From DAIPHL01 sp036771375 (lineage in GTDB: Bacteria; Synergistota; Synergistia; Synergistales; Synergistaceae), in assembly GCA_036771375.1 (NCBI GenBank), contig DAIPHL010000089.1, forward strand, positions 1 to 9,606: 9,606 nucleotides of DNA, given 5' to 3'. The notes under the pieces were generated by a model. It searched no databases and was not told the origin of the DNA. It worked only from the letters and a program-made list of their open reading frames with translations. Below are positions 1-6,183 of this stretch, piece by piece. Each line of letters opens with the position of its first letter. The first letter of the stretch is position 1. Both the position numbers and the translations under genes were made by a program.

Positions 1-7
1 GGTCGGC

Positions 8-42
8 GGGGAGGCGCGGAACGCTCCGCGCCTCCCCTTTTT
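8..42 (+). terminator. Strong intrinsic terminator of an off-window gene
   Basis: A perfect 13-bp stem (8-20 pairing with 25-37, GC-rich, GGGGAGGCGCGGA on the left arm) closes a 4-nt ACGC loop and is followed at once by five T residues (38-42) on the plus strand. This is textbook rho-independent form. The T tract exists only for rightward transcription, so it should terminate a plus-strand gene lying left of the window that converges on the small heat-shock gene. On the minus strand the hairpin has no U tail, so it would be at best a weak end for that gene. Confidence 0.85.
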
Positions 43-62
43 CGGCCGTATCGCCCGTTCGG

Positions 63-524
63 TTATGCCTTTTTCAGGGTGAGAACCTTGCTCTCCGAAA
101 CCTGCAGCCTGGGGGCGACGATGCGAATCACGCCGTGCTCGAAGGAAGCCTCCGCCTTGTCGGTATCGATCTCGAAAGGCAGGGCGACCTCGTAGTTGAA
201 GCCACAGAACGTCTTCTTGCTGTACCACGTCTTGTCGCCGTCCTGGGTCTCCGATTTCTCCTCGCTCTCGCTCTTGCACTTGATTGAGACGCGATCCTTG
301 GACGTCCGTATCTCCAGATCGTCCGGGTTCATCCCCGGAGCGTCCACGGAGAGGAAGAGCTTGCCGTCCTTCTCGTACATCTCATACTCCCTGAAATTTC
401 TCGAACCGCCGAGATCGGGAGCCCAGAGCAACGCGTTGAAAAGATCGTCGAACTCCTTCAGGGCGTTGCGGCGCGCAACCGGCGAGAACGACCTACCTGC
501 TCCAAACGGTGTCAGTGCAAACAT
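63..524 (-). CDS. Small heat-shock protein, Hsp20/alpha-crystallin family
   Basis: A 153-residue ATP-independent holdase chaperone that should bind unfolding proteins in the cytoplasm and hand them to DnaK/ClpB-type refolding machines (family knowledge). The alpha-crystallin domain covers about residues 45-140. It starts near the DAPGM motif (61-65, the family's D-x-PG motif) and ends with the A-x-x-x-x-GV-x-x-I-x-x-P signature (A126 to P138). A C-terminal LTL (148-150) matches the short hydrophobic I-x-I/L-type anchor used in oligomer assembly. The length is normal for bacterial Hsp20. I chose ATG at 524 because AAGGAGG lies at 534-540, nine bases upstream. A TTG at 533 in the same frame is too close to that site. 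The gene is monocistronic and diverges from umuC, with a predicted promoter at 610-638. No CIRCE element is present, so HrcA control is unlikely. The family call is secure; the specific clients are unknown. Confidence 0.93.
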   Translation of the reverse strand: MFALTPFGAGRSFSPVARRNALKEFDDLFNALLWAPDLGGSRNFREYEMYEKDGKLFLSVDAPGMNPDDLEIRTSKDRVSIKCKSESEEKSETQDGDKTWYSKKTFCGFNYEVALPFEIDTDKAEASFEHGVIRIVAPRLQVSESKVLTLKKA

Positions 525-600
525 CAAAATCAACCTCCTTCAGTGGTTTCGTGTTTCGCTCGATCAAATCGATTCGATCACGATATATTAACTTTTATTG

Positions 601-614
601 ACTATCAAGATAGT
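601..614. promoter_or_regulatory. Dyad (ACTATC-AA-GATAGT) over the hsp20 -10 box
   Basis: A near-perfect 14-bp inverted repeat with 6-bp arms and a 2-bp centre. It overlaps the predicted -10 box (610-615) and transcription start of the hsp20 promoter, which is where a repressor would sit. A second, wider inverted repeat, TATTGAC at 596-602 and GTCAATA at 634-640, brackets the same promoter. The regulator is not identifiable: the sequence is not CIRCE, not a LexA box and not a known heat-shock operator. In AT-rich DNA short dyads also arise by chance. Confidence 0.35.
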
Positions 615-638
615 ACAACTGTTTTCAAGTATTGTCAA
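610..638 (-). promoter_or_regulatory. Predicted sigma70-type promoter of hsp20
   Basis: Read on the minus strand, a consensus -35 TTGACA (plus-strand 633-638) is followed after 17 bases by TACTAT (610-615, four of six matches to TATAAT). The start would fall near 603, leaving about a 78-nt leader. An alternative weaker pair, TTGATA (603-608) with TATATC (582-587) at 15-bp spacing, overlaps it and would give a shorter leader. No sigma32-type promoter was recognised. Confidence 0.5.
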
Positions 639-746
639 TAGGTTATTTTTATCTTTTTTGATATTTTTCGAATATTCGTCCGCGCCTCGACACAAACGGT
701 GTTTCGGGCGCCCTCTTCGCATTATCAGAACACAAATATGCCGATA

Positions 747-775
747 TTGACAACAATAAGATATCCATATATCCT
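747..775 (+). promoter_or_regulatory. Predicted promoter of the umuC-like gene
   Basis: A consensus -35 TTGACA (747-752), a 17-bp spacer and TATCCT (770-775, four of six matches) form a plausible sigma70-type promoter about 40 bp before the start codon. A 14-bp dyad, GATAT-CCAT-ATATC (760-773), overlaps the spacer and -10 box and could be an operator. Neither a proteobacterial LexA box (CTGT-N8-ACAG) nor a Gram-positive one (GAAC-N4-GTTC) is present, so SOS control cannot be claimed from known motifs. Confidence 0.45.
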
Positions 776-803
776 CTATTCGTTGTCGTAAAATATATCC
801 TCT
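767..803 (+). repeat. 11-bp direct repeat ATATATCCTCT before umuC
   Basis: The same 11 bases occur at 767-777 and 793-803, 26 bp apart start to start. The first copy overlaps the predicted -10 box and the second lies just before the GGGGG tract used for ribosome binding. The spacing is about 2.5 helical turns, so this could be a tandem protein-binding site or a local duplication. No function is assigned. Confidence 0.5.
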
Positions 804-816
804 GGGGGTTTTTGTC

Positions 817-2106
817 ATGATTACGAATCGCCGTATCGGCGATCCTCGCGGAGCGACCGGGCGGATCGTGGCGTTGTGCGACTGCGACAATTTTTTCGTG
901 TCCTGCGAGCGGCGCTTCCATCCCTCCCTCAAAAAATGCCCCGTCGTGGTCCTCTCCTCCAACGACGGCTGCATCATATCCCGCTCCAACGAGGTGAAGG
1001 CGATGGGGATTCCCATGGGAACCCCGTATTTCAAGGTAAAACCCCTCCTCGAACGAAAAGGCGTCGCCGTGCTCTCCGGCGACATCGGGAAATACGTCTT
1101 CGTCTCGCGCGAGGTCATGCACACTCTGTCGGCCTTCAGCGACACCGTCGAGGCATACTCCATCGACGAGGCGTTTCTGAACCTCTCCCTGGCCCCCTTG
1201 AAAGACCCCGTCGACTACGCCTCGAAAATCCGGCAGGCGGTGAGAGAACGGGTCGGCATTCCCATATCTGTCGGAATCGCCGGGACCAGGACCCTCTCCA
1301 AGATCGCGGCGAGCCTGGCGAAAAAAAGAGCCTCCGGTGTGTTCCTCATATCGGAGGACCAGGACAGGCTCCCGATCCTCGAGGCGACACCGGTGGAAGA
1401 CGTGTGGGGAATCGGGCGTAAGAGCGCGGAGCTCTTGAAACGATTCGGCGTCAAAACGGCCGCCGACCTCACACGAAAGGACCCGGAGTGGATTCGGCGA
1501 AAAACATCCATCCGGGGCGTCATGATCGCCCGGGAGCTGCAGGGATTTCCCTGCCATTCGATGATCAGCCGCAACGGCCCTCCGCAATCGATCCAGGACT
1601 CTCGCACCTTCGGCCACAAACTCCACTCCCTCGAAGCCCTGGAAAAACCGGTGCTGGAGCATGCACTCCGCGTGGGCACGAGGCTTCGAAAAGCCCACAT
1701 GGCGGCGGGAAGCCTGACCGTCTACGTCCGCTCCGGAGACGAATACGGCAAATACCGCCATCTCTCCCGCGAAACGACATTCGACCCGCCGGTGTGCAGT
1801 GACCACGCCCTGATCCAGGGAGCCCTCCTTGCCTTAAGAGAGATATTCGTCCCCGGATGCGTCTACACCAAGGCCGGCGTCTGCCTGAAATGCCTTTCGG
1901 ACGCAACGTACCGGCAGACGCGCCTCTTCGATGACGAGCGGGACACCCACGAACGGAAGAAACTCGAAACGCTCTCGAGGACACTGGACACGCTCAACCG
2001 CCGGATGGGAAAGAAAACGATCTACCCGGCCGTACTCGTCGACAAGGACAGGGCGTGGCAGCCAAGAAAAGACCATTCGTTCGAGACGGGAACACAAAAA
2101 ACATGA
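817..2106 (+). CDS. umuC: UmuC-like Y-family DNA polymerase (Pol V catalytic subunit type)
   Basis: A 429-residue translesion DNA polymerase of the UmuC/DinB superfamily, which copies past damaged bases at the cost of accuracy. The IMS polymerase core is obvious: the first catalytic aspartate is D22 in LCDCDNFF, the SNDGCIISRSNE steric-gate/finger region follows, and the second metal site is SIDEAF with D117 and E118. Helix-hairpin-helix and little-finger regions follow (about residues 180-360). The C-terminus (RQTRLFD onward) is UmuC-like but stops without the usual SPxYTTxW ending. The start at 817 has GGGGG at 804-808, eight bases upstream, which pairs with anti-SD allowing one wobble. It gives about 16 residues more than E. 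coli UmuC, and a GTG at 868 would give the conventional N-terminus. No umuD or lexA-like gene is adjacent, so this is a solo umuC. A UmuC call is preferred over DinB because of length and the SNNDGC-like motif. Confidence 0.92.
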   Translation: MITNRRIGDPRGATGRIVALCDCDNFFVSCERRFHPSLKKCPVVVLSSNDGCIISRSNEVKAMGIPMGTPYFKVKPLLERKGVAVLSGDIGKYVFVSREVMHTLSAFSDTVEAYSIDEAFLNLSLAPLKDPVDYASKIRQAVRERVGIPISVGIAGTRTLSKIAASLAKKRASGVFLISEDQDRLPILEATPVEDVWGIGRKSAELLKRFGVKTAADLTRKDPEWIRRKTSIRGVMIARELQGFPCHSMISRNGPPQSIQDSRTFGHKLHSLEALEKPVLEHALRVGTRLRKAHMAAGSLTVYVRSGDEYGKYRHLSRETTFDPPVCSDHALIQGALLALREIFVPGCVYTKAGVCLKCLSDATYRQTRLFDDERDTHERKKLETLSRTLDTLNRRMGKKTIYPAVLVDKDRAWQPRKDHSFETGTQKT

Positions 2107-2118
2107 ATGCGAGATGAA

Positions 2119-2140
2119 CCAGGAACGTTTTCGTTCCCGG
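2119..2140 (+). terminator. Possible weak terminator after umuC
   Basis: GGAACG (2122-2127) pairs with CGTTCC (2132-2137) around a TTTT loop. The stem extends to CC/GG at 2119-2120 and 2139-2140 across one A-C mismatch. It sits 12 bp after the umuC stop. The tail AATTAAAACG is AT-rich but has no real T run, so termination would be weak or the hairpin may instead protect the mRNA 3' end. Confidence 0.35.
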
Positions 2141-2221
2141 AATTAAAACGGTGTCGAAGAAAGTCCCGGAAGGAGCACCCCGGACGGAAAACGGCGGGTG
2201 AAACGACCCGGCGGGCAGGCG

Positions 2222-2244
2222 AAAAAAAACCGTGCGAGAAACGG
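2222..2244 (-). terminator. Possible weak terminator downstream of arcC
   Basis: On the minus strand a small stem CCGT/ACGG (plus-strand 2230-2233 and 2241-2244) with a 7-nt loop is followed directly by eight T residues (plus-strand A run 2222-2229). The U tract is good but the stem is only 4 bp, and it lies about 215 bp beyond the arcC stop, so confidence is low. Confidence 0.3.
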
Positions 2245-2320
2245 AAGCGGGGGAAGAGGCCGTAATTCGCCCATCCGACACAAAGACACAAAATTCGTGC
2301 CCCCATCACATACAAGACAC

Positions 2321-2346
2321 GGGGACGGACACACAGGTCCGCCCCC
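2321..2346. other. Imperfect GC-rich stem-loop in the arcC 3' region
   Basis: GGGGACGGAC (2321-2330) pairs with GTCCGCCCCC (2337-2346) with one A-C mismatch, around a 6-nt ACACAG loop. On the minus strand the complementary strand pairs with a G-T wobble instead, so the hairpin is slightly better for an arcC transcript. There is no T tract on either side, so it is not a standard terminator. Confidence 0.35.
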
Positions 2347-2458
2347 GGCCGGAACGATTCACGTCTTTTCGTTCGGACGAGAACGCCCGAGATGGCCTCT
2401 CGAACCGTGGCGCCGCCGTTATACGACCCCTTCAGCGAGCGCCGGATCGATCGAAGGG

Positions 2459-3421
2459 CTACGCCATCGTGATGAGCGTGCCCGCTTCACCCTCCAGCGC
2501 GTCGACGGCCTTGTAGAGCGACGTGATGATCGCCTTCTTGCCGGGGAAACGGCGGGCGAACTTGATCGCCGCCATCACCTTCGGCAACATGCTGCCCGGT
2601 GCGAAATGCCCTTCGTCGATGTACTTGATCGCTTCGGCCACCGTAATCCGCGAGAGATTCCGCTGATTCGGCTTGTTGTAGTTGATCGCGACCTTGTCGA
2701 CCTCCGTCAGGATCAGGAGAACGTCGGTCTCCATCTCCTCGGCCAGCCGCTCGGCGGCGAGGTCCTTGTCGATCACGGCCGCCACCCCCGACAGAGAACC
2801 GTCGAGGTTCTCTATCACGGGGATGCCCCCCCCACCGGCCGTGATGACGATGGTCGAATCCCACAGGCGCTTGACGGAGTCGATTTCGACGATCCTCTTC
2901 GGGTTCGGAGACGCCACGACGCGACGCCATCCGCGCCCCGCGTCCTCTTTCATGACGTAGCCCTTCTCCGCTTGGAGCTTTTTCGCCTCTTCCTCGGTAT
3001 AAAAGGGACCGATCGGCTTCGTCGGTTTCTTGAAGGCCTCGTCCTTCTCGTCCACGATCACCTGTGTCAAAAGAGTGACGACCGGTATGTTCCGGTTCCT
3101 GTTCCTCAACGCGTCGCGGAGGGACTGCTGAATCTGATAACCGATGTATCCCTGGCTCATGGCGCCGCAAACGTCGAACGGCATGGCGGGAAGATTGGCA
3201 TCCGCCTTGGACGCGATCTCCTGGGAGAGGACGATTTTACCGACCTGGGGACCGTTGCCGTGCACGATCGCCATTTCGTACCCCTTGCTGTTTATGTCCG
3301 CCAAAAACTCGCAGGTCTTCTTCACCACTTCCAACTGCGCCTCCGCGGTCGACGGCATGCCCGCCTCCTGAAGCGCGTTACCTCCTAGTGCGATGACGAC
3401 TTTCGTTGATCTTTCCGACAT
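2459..3421 (-). CDS. arcC: Carbamate kinase
   Basis: A 320-residue cytoplasmic amino-acid-kinase-family enzyme that interconverts carbamoyl phosphate plus ADP with ammonia, CO2 (carbamate) and ATP. In fermenters it is the ATP-yielding last step of arginine, citrulline or similar ureido-compound breakdown. The nucleotide and substrate loops are intact: ALGGNAL (11-17), VHGNGPQVG (53-61), CGAMSQGYIGYQ, the GWRRVVASPNP segment, the glycine-rich ITAGGGGIPV and DKDLAAERLA. Length is normal. I chose ATG at 3421, which has GAGGAGG ten bases upstream. Extending the frame upstream would run through the promoter. No arginine deiminase, ornithine carbamoyltransferase or antiporter is beside it, so it is an orphan here. 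It is separated from the sugar operon by 167 bp and has its own promoter, so a shared role with that operon is not implied. The family call is secure; the physiological source of carbamoyl phosphate is not shown. Confidence 0.96.
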   Translation of the reverse strand: MSERSTKVVIALGGNALQEAGMPSTAEAQLEVVKKTCEFLADINSKGYEMAIVHGNGPQVGKIVLSQEIASKADANLPAMPFDVCGAMSQGYIGYQIQQSLRDALRNRNRNIPVVTLLTQVIVDEKDEAFKKPTKPIGPFYTEEEAKKLQAEKGYVMKEDAGRGWRRVVASPNPKRIVEIDSVKRLWDSTIVITAGGGGIPVIENLDGSLSGVAAVIDKDLAAERLAEEMETDVLLILTEVDKVAINYNKPNQRNLSRITVAEAIKYIDEGHFAPGSMLPKVMAAIKFARRFPGKKAIITSLYKAVDALEGEAGTLITMA

Positions 3422-3463
3422 GATACGCAAGCCTCCTCGAGTGCTGTGTTTCGAACCGCACCA

Positions 3464-3493
3464 ATTATAAACCACTCGGCAAGCGAAGTTCAA
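3464..3493 (-). promoter_or_regulatory. Predicted promoter of arcC
   Basis: On the minus strand TTGAAC (plus-strand 3488-3493) and a perfect TATAAT (3464-3469) are 18 bp apart. The start would be near 3457, giving a leader of about 36 nt that contains the GAGGAGG ribosome site. The match at -10 and the short leader make this the clearest promoter in the window. Confidence 0.6.
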
Positions 3494-3588
3494 TCCGTGT
3501 CCCTATGGCTCTTTCTTCGAATTCTCGCGGCCCAATCCGCCTCCGCCCACCCTCACTCGTCTTCTCCGCCGGAATCTCAAACGATCGC

Positions 3589-4737
3589 CTAATTATCGTA
3601 ATTCAGCTTTTCCAGGTTGCCGAACCTGTCCTTTACAAGACGCCCCTCCTCGTCACATTTGAAGATGTTTCTGTTCGTGTAGCGGTCACAGAGGGACACG
3701 AACTCATCCAGGGACATGTCGATCTCCTCCAGGATCTCCTCTATCTTCCTTCCCAAGTAGGTCCATGGAAACTTTCCGTCGTGTTTTTTCACGAGTTCCA
3801 TGGCCTCTTTTCGCGACATGCGGCCGTTTCGGACATGAAGACAAGCGATGTCGGTCGCTCTGCCGAAACCGAATTTGAGATACTTGAAGTAATCGTGTAT
3901 CCCCGTCTGATAGTTGTCCAAATTTTCATAGCTCGCAAGCGAGCCTTCGACATACCCTCCCAGAGCGGTAAAACCGTGTCCCTGGGCGATAAGAAAGTTC
4001 CTCATCCCGTCCCACGGCAGATAGTACCCCAAAAAGACACCCGTTACGCCGACGCTTTTCAGCTCTTCATCCGTGGGATATTGCAGTTGGATCAGGTGCT
4101 TTTTGTCGATCCCATACTTTTCGCTCAGGTCCTCCGGGCCCATTCCCAACAGGCCACCATATCGCTCAAGCCACCGCCTGTCCAGGTACGGTTTATCCGC
4201 GTCCGAAGCCGGGCCTCCGTATTCGTTTTGAGAGTTCTCCCCCCATATCAGAAGCGGAATCCTCATCTGCACCGCGATCCGGATCGGAACCGTAAATATC
4301 GACGCGTGCTCGGGCCAGGAGATGTCCCCACGTTCGACGAGAGCGATTCGGTTCACCCTGTGCCGTACGGTGGGATTCATCGAGATCTCGATCAAATCCA
4401 CGCCGAGTGCCTTGATGTTCTCGAGGTTCTTCCTTCCTATGTCGGAGAGCGAACAGGTGGAACTCGTCACGGCAAGCGGGTTGTAACCCAACTCGAGAAC
4501 CTTGACGATCTGATACGTGCTGTCCTTGCCTCCGCTGACCGGAACGATACAGTCATAGTTGGAGCCGTCTTTGCTCGCATACCGTTCGAAGATCGTCCGC
4601 AACGCTCTTTCCCGCTCGTCCCAGTCGATCCGGGATCTGTTTCGATGATAATTGCACGCATTGCACACGCCGTTTTCGTCGAATTCGACACCCGGCCTCG
4701 TCTCGGGCATGACACAAGCTCTGCAGTATCTCAGCAC
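3589..4737 (-). CDS. N-acetyl sugar amidotransferase (WbpG/PseA/WbuX type)
   Basis: A 382-residue enzyme of the family that turns the N-acetyl group of a surface sugar into an acetamidino (amidine) group, using ATP and ammonia. WbpG acts in Pseudomonas O-antigen and PseA in Campylobacter pseudaminic acid (family knowledge). The ATP pyrophosphatase PP-loop is PVSGGKDST (S68-G-G-K-D72). Two CxxC pairs near the N-terminus (C5/C8 and C25/C28) look like a zinc or rubredoxin-like knuckle, and IWGENSQNEYGG fits the family's conserved core. I chose GTG at 4737 because it yields the usual short N-terminus (RYCRACVMP) with GAGG nine bases upstream and a 7-bp overlap with the methylase stop. A GTG at 4791 would add 18 residues not typical of the family. 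The HisH/HisF-like ammonia partners that often accompany it are absent. The exact sugar substrate is inferred from neighbours. Confidence 0.9.
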   Translation of the reverse strand: MLRYCRACVMPETRPGVEFDENGVCNACNYHRNRSRIDWDERERALRTIFERYASKDGSNYDCIVPVSGGKDSTYQIVKVLELGYNPLAVTSSTCSLSDIGRKNLENIKALGVDLIEISMNPTVRHRVNRIALVERGDISWPEHASIFTVPIRIAVQMRIPLLIWGENSQNEYGGPASDADKPYLDRRWLERYGGLLGMGPEDLSEKYGIDKKHLIQLQYPTDEELKSVGVTGVFLGYYLPWDGMRNFLIAQGHGFTALGGYVEGSLASYENLDNYQTGIHDYFKYLKFGFGRATDIACLHVRNGRMSRKEAMELVKKHDGKFPWTYLGRKIEEILEEIDMSLDEFVSLCDRYTNRNIFKCDEEGRLVKDRFGNLEKLNYDN

Positions 4738-5387
4738 ATCCGCTCGCCTCGCTTTTTCCCGTCGTGGACGTCCTTTGCCATCAAAAACCACGTTATGTCG
4801 TCCTGTGGAAAGAGAGGGTCCCTGTGGTAGACGAAACCGTAATCGACCAGGCGAAGAGAGGGCTCCCTGTCCATCAACTCCCCCGCAAAATCACGCTTGA
4901 AGAGAAGACCTTCATGCCCTCGATAGGGGACCTCGACCGGTTTCGGATTGTAGTATTCGGCCACCAGAATGTATCTGGAAGAAGCCTCGAGCATCAATTC
5001 ATACACCCTTTGAAGCGCATCGGGGTCGATGTGTATGAGAACGCCCCTCGTGAAAACCAGCTCCCACCTCCGGGGCGGAGAAAAGGCAAGGATGGAGCCG
5101 CGATGCACTCTACACCCCCCCCAATCCTCCAAAATGGCCGCCGCCTCCTCATTGATCTCCACCGCGTCCATTTCACTTTCACGGGAGAGCAACTTGAGGG
5201 CCCTCAGATTCAAACCGATGTTCGCCCCAAGCTCGAGAACGGACCGAAGGGGCCCCGTTCTCTTCAGGACATCCGACCAAAAGGGCAGTATCCTGTTCAC
5301 CAAAGCCGCGTCCTTGTTGCGGTCTATGTACTCGTTCCCGAAAGACTGCGACCAAAACATCTCCTGCTTCGTCTCGTACCCGGCCAT
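4731..5387 (-). CDS. Pseudaminic acid biosynthesis-associated methylase
   Basis: A 218-residue SAM-dependent class I methyltransferase matching the small family found in pseudaminic acid operons, where O-methylation of the sugar has been proposed but, to my knowledge, not well proven. The SAM-binding motif I is VLELGANIGLN (50-60), with an acidic post-I strand (AVEIN, 75-79). Strongly typical family segments are FWSQSFGNEYIDRN near the N-terminus, FTRGVLIHIDPD, the YILVAEYYNP block and the VDYGFVYHRDPLFPQDD region near the C-terminus. The ATG at 5387 has GAGGAGAGGGG just upstream. Its last codons (ATG TGC TGA) overlap the GTG start of the amidotransferase, implying translational coupling. It lies 52 bp after the SpsF-like gene. 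Fold and family are well supported; the methylated position is unknown. Confidence 0.9.
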   Translation of the reverse strand: MAGYETKQEMFWSQSFGNEYIDRNKDAALVNRILPFWSDVLKRTGPLRSVLELGANIGLNLRALKLLSRESEMDAVEINEEAAAILEDWGGCRVHRGSILAFSPPRRWELVFTRGVLIHIDPDALQRVYELMLEASSRYILVAEYYNPKPVEVPYRGHEGLLFKRDFAGELMDREPSLRLVDYGFVYHRDPLFPQDDITWFLMAKDVHDGKKRGERMC

Positions 5388-5439
5388 CGAATTTCCCCTC
5401 TCCTCGCGCGCCCGGCTGCAACAGGTCGCCCGCCCGGCG

Positions 5440-6183
5440 TCACGTCGTTTTCTGTCTGATGTCGCTGTTCAACATAAATACGGATGGATGTTCGTCGAGG
5501 AAAGAGACCGCATCGGACAGGGTAAAAAAGGGACGATCCGGATACAACGTACCAAGGAGGGCCTTCACCAGTTCGAAATCCTCCGGCGTGTCCACCGTCA
5601 GGCGATAACGGCTCATGTCCTCGCCCACGGAGTGAAACGCCGTTTTGAACCTGTCGGGATTTTTGTGAATATACCACGTCACATGCTCGCGATCGAGGGG
5701 TCCCTTTCCCTCGCGCCACGCCCGTTCGAGAGCCGAAAACGAAAAAGCCTCCGCATCGGTGCCTCTGGGTATCCTGGAGTAGTCCGTTCCCAGATAGTCC
5801 AGCTCTTCGCGCCGTGCGAGAAACTCGCGGATGAGCGACGAGACGAAATTCGGATCGATCAACGGACAATCCGCCGTAAAACGCACCACGACCTTTGCAC
5901 CGTAACCCTTCGCCGCCTCGTAGTAACGCGACAGGACGTCATCCTCCGAACCTCTGTAGCTTCTCACTCCGAGAGAATCGCAGAGCGCCACGACGGGATC
6001 GTCCTCGCGATTCACCGTGGTCGCCACGACCAATCCATCCATCTCCCGCACCCGGCTCAGACGCTCCAACTCGTACTCGAGCAGGGGCTTGTCCAGCACT
6101 CTTTTCAAAACCTTTCCCGGCAGGCGACTCGAGGTCATCCTCGCCTGCACGATGCCGACGATTAACGGTCTGTCCTGCAGCAT
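5440..6183 (-). CDS. SpsF-type cytidylyltransferase/glycosyltransferase-fold protein
   Basis: A 247-residue protein of the SpsF family (GT-A fold, related to CMP-KDO/CMP-sugar synthetases), likely to activate a sugar acid with a nucleotide for surface glycan synthesis. The N-terminal signature is IVGIVQARMTSSRLPGKVL, a Q-A-R-M-x-S-x-R-L-P-G-K nucleotide-binding loop of the SpsF type. It differs from the P-A-R-G-G-S-K loop of NeuA/PseF CMP-sialate synthetases. Further family motifs are GSEDDVLSRYYEAA, the RFTADCPLIDP metal-binding region and REHVTWYIHKNP, ending with a RLTVDTPEDF segment. The ATG at 6183 lies inside the end of pseB (22-bp overlap) with only a weak ribosome site, so translation probably depends on pseB. 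The position between pseB and the methylase suggests a CMP-sugar-forming role in the same pathway. The reaction is inferred, because SpsF proteins are poorly characterised. Confidence 0.82.
   Translation of the reverse strand: MLQDRPLIVGIVQARMTSSRLPGKVLKRVLDKPLLEYELERLSRVREMDGLVVATTVNREDDPVVALCDSLGVRSYRGSEDDVLSRYYEAAKGYGAKVVVRFTADCPLIDPNFVSSLIREFLARREELDYLGTDYSRIPRGTDAEAFSFSALERAWREGKGPLDREHVTWYIHKNPDRFKTAFHSVGEDMSRYRLTVDTPEDFELVKALLGTLYPDRPFFTLSDAVSFLDEHPSVFMLNSDIRQKTT

Larger units (their letters stand above)
2107..2458. other. Gene-free stretch between umuC and arcC
   Basis: About 350 bp separate the stops of the convergent umuC and carbamate kinase genes. I find no reading frame here with a ribosome site and family-like composition, no tRNA and no repeat array. 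It contains the hairpin after umuC, a T8 tract with a small stem on the minus strand (2222-2244) and an imperfect GC-rich stem-loop (2321-2346). It may be an arcC 3' UTR or a decayed gene remnant. Confidence 0.5.

Noticed and set aside
525..816. CIRCE or LexA operator in the hsp20/umuC gap
   Set aside because: No TTAGCACTC-N9-GAGTGCTAA, CTGT-N8-ACAG or GAAC-N4-GTTC is present. Only unassigned dyads are seen.
649..1806. Long minus-strand open frame (385 codons) opposite umuC
   Set aside because: The opposite strand encodes an intact Y-family polymerase with catalytic residues. This frame ends in the AT-rich control region and has no recognisable domain.
2198..3388. Long plus-strand open frame (396 codons) opposite carbamate kinase
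   Set aside because: It is the antisense shadow of a clear carbamate kinase gene. Its product is rich in Arg, His and Asp with no family motif and no ribosome site.
2459..4737. Carbamate kinase and amidotransferase as one operon for sugar carbamoylation
   Set aside because: A 167-bp gap with a near-consensus promoter separates them, and no sugar carbamoyltransferase is present. Co-direction alone is not enough.
3505..4830. Long plus-strand open frame (441 codons) opposite the amidotransferase
   Set aside because: Antisense shadow. GC-biased codon use removes stops on the other strand, and the motif-bearing frame is on the minus strand.
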